Assembly: GCA_963799455.1 (NCBI GenBank)
Contig: CAWCXF010000004.1
Location: 237,606 to 301,605, forward strand
Source of the DNA: CAWCXF01 sp963799455
GTDB taxonomy: Bacteria > Pseudomonadota > Alphaproteobacteria > Rhodobacterales > Rhodobacteraceae
Direction: 5' to 3'
Length of the DNA: 64,000 bases
Part shown: positions 59,222 through 64,000 of the stretch, in pieces
How positions within the stretch are numbered: the first letter of the stretch is position 1
Layout: each line of letters starts with the position of its first letter
The notes under the pieces: model-generated
The model's input: only the letters and a program-made list of their open reading frames with translations
What the model was told of the DNA's origin: nothing
Databases searched by the model: none
Translations under genes and position numbers: made by a program

Positions 59222-60289
59222 ATGGGAACCCAGCATCCGGCCGACAAGCGTCGCCTGCATGACGGCCTCTCGGCGCTGGCCGAAGCCCGCCCCGGCGCGC
59301 TCGCCGAACGGCTCGCGGCGATCTGCCACCCGGAGATCGAATGGCGGGGCTCGCATCCGCTCGACGAGGTGCGTGGGCTCGAGGCCGTCCACGCCCGGGT
59401 CTGGGCGCCGCTGATCCGGGCCTTTCCCGATCTGGAGCGCCGCGACCTGATCGTGGCCGGCGGCCGCACCGAGGGCCGCGACCACGTGGCGATGGTCGGG
59501 CACTACTGCGGCACGTTCCGCGAGCCCTGGCTGAGCATCCCGGCGACCGGGCGCCCGATCTTCATCCGCTACGGCGAGGTGCACGAGGTCCGGGGCGGGA
59601 TGATCGTGCAGAGCAGCTGTCTGTGGGACATCCTCGACGTGATGCGTCAGGCGGGCTTCCGGCCCCTGGCGCCGAGCCTGGGCACCGAGGGGATGTGGCC
59701 CGGGCCGATCACCGGCGACGGGCTGGCCTTCGCCAAGGCCGATCCCGAGCTTTCCGCGGCGAGCCTCGCCCAGACGCTGGCGATGCACGCGGCGCTCGGC
59801 GCCCACGACGACGCGGCCGGCCTCGGCCGCGAGGGGCTTCTCGGCATGCCGCAGCGCGAGCACTGGCATCCGAGGATGATGTGGTACGGGCCCTCGGGGA
59901 TCGGCACGACGCGCGGGCTCCAGGGCTTCGTGGACCACCACCAGCTGCCGTTCCGGATCGCCTTTCCGAACCGCAAGGGCGGCGGGCAGTGGGACGAGGT
60001 CGCCGAGGTGAAGGCCAAGCTCGGCGGCGGGCACTACATCCGCATCGGCGACGGCCCCTATTCGGTCACCGGCGGCTGGCCCAGCGTCTTCGCGCTGCAC
60101 ACCGGCGGCGGCTTCCTCGGGATGGGCCCGACGGGCCGCGCGGTGACGATGCGGGTGATGGACTTCTACCTCCACCACGAGGGGCTGATCCGCGAGAACT
60201 GGGTGCCGCTCGACGTGCTCGACCTGCTGCGCCAGATGGGGGTCGACGTGATCGCGCGGATGCAGAGCCATTTCCGCCGCGGCGGCTGA
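59222..60289 (+). CDS. Tandem SnoaL/NTF2-like protein, divergent from the sugar transporter
   Basis: 355 residues with two NTF2-fold domains. The first holds LAERLAAICHPEIEWRGSHP, GRDHVAMVGHYCGTFREPWL and SIPATGRPIFIRYGEVHEVR; its end is MIVQSSCLWDILDVMRQAGF. The second holds GMPQREHWHPRMMWYGPSGI, LPFRIAFPNRKGGGQWDEVA and LIRENWVPLDVLDLLRQMGV. His, Asp, Glu and Trp residues line the expected cavity. It ends 3 bp from the convergent SnoaL gene. It is intact, unlike the 45-47 kb copies. The reaction is unknown; ester-cyclase or isomerase chemistry is typical of the fold. Confidence 0.78.
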   Translation: MGTQHPADKRRLHDGLSALAEARPGALAERLAAICHPEIEWRGSHPLDEVRGLEAVHARVWAPLIRAFPDLERRDLIVAGGRTEGRDHVAMVGHYCGTFREPWLSIPATGRPIFIRYGEVHEVRGGMIVQSSCLWDILDVMRQAGFRPLAPSLGTEGMWPGPITGDGLAFAKADPELSAASLAQTLAMHAALGAHDDAAGLGREGLLGMPQREHWHPRMMWYGPSGIGTTRGLQGFVDHHQLPFRIAFPNRKGGGQWDEVAEVKAKLGGGHYIRIGDGPYSVTGGWPSVFALHTGGGFLGMGPTGRAVTMRVMDFYLHHEGLIRENWVPLDVLDLLRQMGVDVIARMQSHFRRGG

Positions 60290-60292
60290 CGC

Positions 60293-61456
60293 TCAGCCGG
60301 GCGGGGCGGGGCGGTCGGCCATCTGGGCGAGCTTCACCTGCATCAGGGCCGCCAGCTCGTCATAGACCCGCCATTCCTCGACGATGCGGCCGTTCCTGTA
60401 GTGGAAGTGGCTCATGCCCATGATCTGCACCCGTTTGCCGGTCGGCTCGCCGAGCTCGGTGAGGATGCCGTGGCCGAGGTGGTGGCCCTCGGTGATCCAG
60501 CGCACCGCGACCTTGGTTCCACCCTCCTCGCAGGGCGTCGAGCAGATGTGCTGCGGCGCGAAGAGCGCGTCGGGGAACGATCCGACCAGGCCGACGGTCT
60601 GGTGCATCACCGCGGCGATGCCGTAGAGTTCCGCCATCAGCGGGCCGTGGAACTGCACCGTCGGGGCGTAGACGTCCTTGATCTTGCCAAACATGCGCCG
60701 GTTGAAGACCTCGTGCAGCCAGAGCAGCGTCTCGCGCTCCAGATCGCTGCCGGCGATCTCCAGATCGGGCTCGCTCTCCGGCGGATACTGGCCGATCATT
60801 CGGCGGTTCTCGCCGATGTCGAGCGTGAGCAGGCCCTTCTCGAAATACCCCTTCGCCATCCGCTCGGCGAAGGGGTGGGGGTCGAGCCCGAGCTGCTTCA
60901 GGATCGCCATGGCGTCGGCGACGACCCATTCGCGGTAGATCCTGCCCGCGTGGACCATGCAGTCGGCGATGGTGCGCGAGACGAACGTCCGCCCGGTCGG
61001 GGGGCCGTAGTGGCCGGCCTGGGTGTGGCGCCCCGAGCCGGTCACGAGGTGCGAGGTGTAAAAGCCCTCCCGATCGTCGCCCGACCAGATCACCTGGGTC
61101 GCCATGCCCCGCCGCTCGGGCAGCGACACCAGCCGCTGGATCGTGTCGCGCACGATGGCCTCGCGGTCGTAGAAGGTGCCGGTCGCGGTGTGGACGACGC
61201 AGTTGTGCGTGTAGTGGGTGTAGATCAGCCCGACGTCGCGCTCGTCCCAGATGCGGTGGGTGCAGCGCACGATGTAGTCGACGATGTCGGTGTAGAGGGG
61301 ATCGAACCCCTCCATCGACTGGACCCGCTCGCGCCCCTCGGGCACCAGCTCGACGAAGTCGCGCCGCTCCACCTGGAGGGCCTGCTCCGGCGACGGCTCG
61401 GCGGAGATCGAGGCTTCGGGATCGGGGGCGGGCCGCTCATCTTCGGGAGGGCTCAT
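60293..61456 (-). CDS. Tandem SnoaL/NTF2-like protein
   Basis: 387 residues; a charged 50-residue leader is followed by two NTF2-fold domains. The first has DIVDYIVRCTHRIWDERDVG, GMATQVIWSGDDREGFYTSH and YREWVVADAMAILKQLGLDP. The second has NRRMFGKIKDVYAPTVQFHG, TKVAVRWITEGHHLGHGILT and GKRVQIMGMSHFHYRNGRIV. VIWSGD and the MGMSHxxx stretch are shared with the paralogues at 45-47 kb, so all descend from one tandem ancestor. It lies convergent to the 59222 gene. Substrate unknown. Confidence 0.8.
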   Translation of the reverse strand: MSPPEDERPAPDPEASISAEPSPEQALQVERRDFVELVPEGRERVQSMEGFDPLYTDIVDYIVRCTHRIWDERDVGLIYTHYTHNCVVHTATGTFYDREAIVRDTIQRLVSLPERRGMATQVIWSGDDREGFYTSHLVTGSGRHTQAGHYGPPTGRTFVSRTIADCMVHAGRIYREWVVADAMAILKQLGLDPHPFAERMAKGYFEKGLLTLDIGENRRMIGQYPPESEPDLEIAGSDLERETLLWLHEVFNRRMFGKIKDVYAPTVQFHGPLMAELYGIAAVMHQTVGLVGSFPDALFAPQHICSTPCEEGGTKVAVRWITEGHHLGHGILTELGEPTGKRVQIMGMSHFHYRNGRIVEEWRVYDELAALMQVKLAQMADRPAPPG

Positions 61457-61590
61457 GATGGCTCCACAAGGTAGCTCGTCAGAGAGCGTTCATCCGGTGA
61501 CAATCGAACTCCACACTGTCCGTCGTCAGGTGATCCGAGACAGGCGGAGCGGCTCAGGGACGCAAGGGCCTGGTCCGTGTGGGGGTGAGG

Positions 61591-61850
61591 TTAGGTGGCC
61601 TGGGCATGGTGGTGCAAGCGGCGCCTGGCCAGGGTCTGCCGCTCGATCCGGGCCCGCTCGGCCAGGATGGCCTCGCCGCGGCCGAAGCAGACGCCGGCCG
61701 GGGTGAGGCCGCGACGGCTCTCGTGGGCGCGGGCGTGGTTGTCGCGCTCGACCAAGGCGCCGACCTGCTCCTCCGGGGCGCCGAACAGGTAGTGGTTCTC
61801 CAGCAGGAGGCGGTTCTTGAGGGTCTGGGGCTCTGAGCAGAGGCCGTCAT
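61591..61850 (-). pseudogene. IS3/IS481-type transposase C-terminal fragment
   Basis: TLKNRLLLENHYLFGAPEEQ, RGLTPAGVCFGRGEAILAER and ARIERQTLARRRLHHHAQAT match the last 80 residues of rve-type transposases (family form TLKNRILLENYYLPGDLE). The catalytic core is absent. It is cut on its 5' side close to the IS110 relic. Confidence 0.7.
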
Positions 61851-61957
61851 GGGCCGTTTCGGGCGGTGGGCGTCCGGGGGCTCGTCTCTCATGGTGGCGG
61901 CATCGGCTCCGATGGCGGGGCTGCGGCGATGGAGGAGGGACGAGCAGGGAGCACGAC

Positions 61958-62815
61958 GTGGGCATCGACGTCTCGCTGGAGCTGAGCCGCGTGTGCGTCC
62001 TCGACGCCGCCGGCGCCGTCGTGCGCGAGGCGAAGGTCGCGGGCGAGCCGGAGGTGCTGGTCGGCTTCATCGCCGAGCTCGACGTGCCGATCGCGTCCGT
62101 CGGGCTCGAGGCGGGTCCGCTGTCGGCGTGGCTCCACGACGGGCTGAAGGCGTCCGGCCACGAGGTGGCGCTGCTCGAGACGCGGCAGGTCAAGGCGCTC
62201 TCGGCGATGGCGGTGAAGACCGACCTGTGCTGCGCACGCGGCATCGCGCAGCTCCTGCGCATGGGCAGGTCACGCCCGGTCCACCGCAAGTCGGCGCACT
62301 CGCAGGAGGTGCGCGCGCTGCTGGCGGCGCGCAAGCGGCTTCAGCAGACGCTGATCGACCTTGAGCAGGCGATGCGCGGGCTCCTGCGGGGCTTCGGGCC
62401 GAAGAGGGGCGCCACCACGCGCGGCCGGTTCGAGGAGCGGGTGCTCACCCTGGTCGGCGGCCGTGCGATTCTGGAGGCCGCCATGCGGCCGATGCTGCGC
62501 GCCCGCGACGTGGCTCGCGGCGCGAGCTGGCCGTGCTCCACAAGCGCACGCGCGCGATCGCGCGCGAGGACGAGCTGTGCCGGAGGCTGACGACGGTGCC
62601 CGGCGTGGGCGCCACCCGTGTCGCTCACCGACCGGACGGGTGTCGACGCTCCCGGCCGCTTCGCAAGGTCGAAGATGCTCGGCGCCTGCTTCGGCCTGAC
62701 GCCGAAGCGTCACCAGTCTGGCGAGGCCGACTCCGCCGGCTCGATCACCAAGGCCGGCGACGCCGGCGTGCGCACCGCGCTCTACGAGGCCGCGAACGCG
62801 CTGCTGACGCGCATA
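61958..62815 (+). pseudogene. IS110-family transposase, frameshifted and 3'-truncated (copy 2)
   Basis: GTG 61958 opens VGIDVSLELSRVCVLDAAGA with the catalytic Asp intact. VGLEAGPLSAWLHDGLKASG and LCCARGIAQLLRMGRSRPVH follow; the family NDRNDA stretch is altered to KTDLCCA. Frames break near 62515 and 62612, with HKRTRAIAREDELCRRLTTV and LGACFGLTPKRHQSGEADSA beyond. The match ends at about 62815. It belongs to a different subgroup from copy 1 at 28 kb. Confidence 0.75.
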
Positions 62816-62884
62816 GCTCCGCCTCGACTCGTCGGATTGGCGGTGCGGGTAGGTTCTATATCGAAGCGCGACAGTTGGGCGAAG

Positions 62885-63226
62885 GTGCCGGGCGCAGGGT
62901 GCATCCCGGGACGTCGCGACCGCGTTGGAGGCGGCCCGTTCGTTGAGGTCGCCCTCTACGACGCGATCGACGCAGCGGCCTTCGGCCCGGCGCAGGACGA
63001 CCTGCATGGCCTCTTCGCGGCGCGGGCCGCGCCGACCGCGTCCTATCGGCTGCGCGGCGACGAGAACCCCGAGACCCACGGCGATCTCATCGTCTGGCCC
63101 GATGCGGTGAGCTGGGAGGCAATGGGGGCCGAACTCACCGCGATGTCCGGGTTCGCGCCGATGTTCGAGACCATGGGGCCGCCGCGCCTCTTCGCGCTCT
63201 TCGCTCCGGGGTTCGGAGACGAGTGA
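62885..63226 (+). CDS. Small protein of unknown family
   Basis: A frame that emerges from the IS110 relic and reads PFVEVALYDAIDAAAFGPAQ, DDLHGLFAARAAPTASYRLR, DLIVWPDAVSWEAMGAELTA and PPRLFALFAPGFG. The pattern is loosely like dimeric alpha-beta barrel proteins of about 100 residues, but no family was recognised. GTG 62885 is the best in-frame start near the beginning of the plausible sequence and has no clear ribosome binding site. The 5' part may have been lost to the insertion. Confidence 0.35.
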   Translation: MPGAGCIPGRRDRVGGGPFVEVALYDAIDAAAFGPAQDDLHGLFAARAAPTASYRLRGDENPETHGDLIVWPDAVSWEAMGAELTAMSGFAPMFETMGPPRLFALFAPGFGDE

Positions 63227-63562
63227 GCGATCGGGGGCAGACCGTCTTTCGAAGCCGACCATGGGGAGGTTGGCCGAACACCTGGGAGGGAGCGGCGAGA
63301 CGGCCCCCACACGCACATCGCACGGGGCGCCGTCCTCGCCCCAACGCTGTCCATACCCGCACCATCCCCCGGGAGGGGCTCCGCCGTCGCTAGCTGATCC
63401 AGACAGACTGCCCATGCCGACCGAGTGCGCGGCGAACTCCGAGTGCACTACATTCGAGAGGCTGCCGCGACGAGGGCTGACTGCATTGCCATCTGTAAGG
63501 GCTCCAAGAACCACCTCCTCCTCGAGAAGATGTCTGAGGAACCAACTTTCACTGCGCAGCAA
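63227..63562. other. Intergenic stretch without a recognised feature
   Basis: This 336-bp region between the small unknown gene and the TetR gene end has lower GC than the surroundings. Neither strand shows a family match, and no strong hairpin was seen. Confidence 0.4.
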
Positions 63563-64000
63563 TCAGCCCTCGGCCTTCAGCAGACCTTCGGCGAGCCGGC
63601 GGAACGCATCGAGCGCCTTCGCGAGCACCGCGGCGGGATCGTCCGAGGCCGCGATCCACAGCGAGGCGTTGAGCGCCGCCCCGTTGAGCAGACGGGCAGC
63701 GGCCTCGGCGTCGACCGGCGCGAGTGTCCCGTCGTCGACGAGGGACTGGACCGACCACGTCGTCGAGCGCAAGCAGGCGGTCTGGTTCGGCCAGGTCGAC
63801 GGATCGCCCAGCACCGCCGGTCCGTCGAGCAGAATGATGCGCTGAATCTCCGGCTCGAGTGCCATCTCGATGTAGGCGACGTGCTCCGCGAGAAGGCCGC
63901 GCCATTCGGTCCCCTCCTTGTCCCGGGCAGCCCGCATCCGTGCCAGCATCTCGGCGTCGATTTGGTCGATGACGGCCCTGAGCAGCCCCTCCTTGCTGCC
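63563..64000 (-). CDS. TetR-family transcriptional regulator, 3' part
   Basis: The frame is open to the window edge and reads GSKEGLLRAVIDQIDAEMLA, the end of the TetR DNA-binding domain (family FGSKEGLLRAV), then TEWRGLLAEHVAYIEMALEP and EIQRIILLDGPAVLGDPSTW. The C-terminal helices (RLLNGAALNASLWIAASDDP) form the dimer and ligand domain. The first 30-odd residues lie outside the window. Its target is unknown. Confidence 0.85.
   Translation of the reverse strand, partial: GSKEGLLRAVIDQIDAEMLARMRAARDKEGTEWRGLLAEHVAYIEMALEPEIQRIILLDGPAVLGDPSTWPNQTACLRSTTWSVQSLVDDGTLAPVDAEAAARLLNGAALNASLWIAASDDPAAVLAKALDAFRRLAEGLLKAEG

Overview
The window is a high-GC stretch (roughly 70 percent by eye) with strongly GC-biased third codon positions. 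It most likely comes from an alphaproteobacterium of the Rhodobacterales type. The reasons are the ExoF/ExoP-style polysaccharide genes, TRAP carboxylate transporters, a sugar ABC transporter, a YkoF-ThiXYZ thiamine-precursor operon and a mixed load of IS5, IS6, IS21, IS3, IS110 and Tn3 relics. The species cannot be read from the sequence. No rRNA, tRNA or CRISPR was seen.

1-15.5 kb: an exopolysaccharide locus. It holds glycosyltransferases, a Wzx-type flippase, an ExoF-like outer-membrane exporter, an ExoP/GumC-like chain-length protein whose kinase domain has lost its nucleotide-binding residues, a Wzy/O-antigen-ligase-like protein that appears to start at a CTG coupled to the previous stop, and a glycosidase-malectin-RTX-like protein split in two by one base. 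Degenerate IS5 and IS6 transposases follow (15.6-16.6 kb).

16.7-27.3 kb: metabolic genes. A class I fumarase/mesaconase, CitF and an N-terminally truncated CitE form one block, with an NTF2/SnoaL protein and a glutathione transferase. A LysR regulator, an SDR, an aldehyde dehydrogenase, an orphan branched-chain-type binding protein and a second glutathione transferase follow. Two strong hairpins flank the LysR gene.

27.3-39.8 kb: a mobile-element graveyard around a TPP riboswitch, ykoF and thiX-thiZ-thiY. This cassette lies between two outward-pointing Tn3 transposase relics. Next come integrated-plasmid remains: a MobV-type relaxase with a possible oriT, a metallophosphoesterase, and a toxin-antitoxin pair cut by IS21. 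One intact IS5-family element sits at the IS21/IS3 junction, followed by an RTX fragment.

39.8-61.5 kb: two large minus-strand catabolic units. Unit A (49.1 to 39.8 kb) is an 11-gene, almost fully translationally coupled operon: SDR, LacI regulator, two tandem-NTF2 SnoaL-like proteins, a bicupin, a MetE-like protein, a P-loop protein, an alpha/beta hydrolase, an RraA-like protein, an AtzG-like small subunit and an amidase. Unit B (59.0 to 49.9 kb) holds a complete sugar-type ABC transporter, a SnoaL-like protein, a TRAP transporter and a HisD-like dehydrogenase. Two more tandem SnoaL proteins lie beside it. The repeated pairing of SnoaL-like proteins with two uptake systems and hydrolytic enzymes is the best candidate here for an undescribed catabolic pathway. 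About ten single-base frameshifts fall in 43.3-46.6 kb; they may be decay or assembly error.

61.5-64 kb: IS3 and IS110 relics, a small unrecognised gene and the 3' part of a TetR-family regulator that runs off the window.
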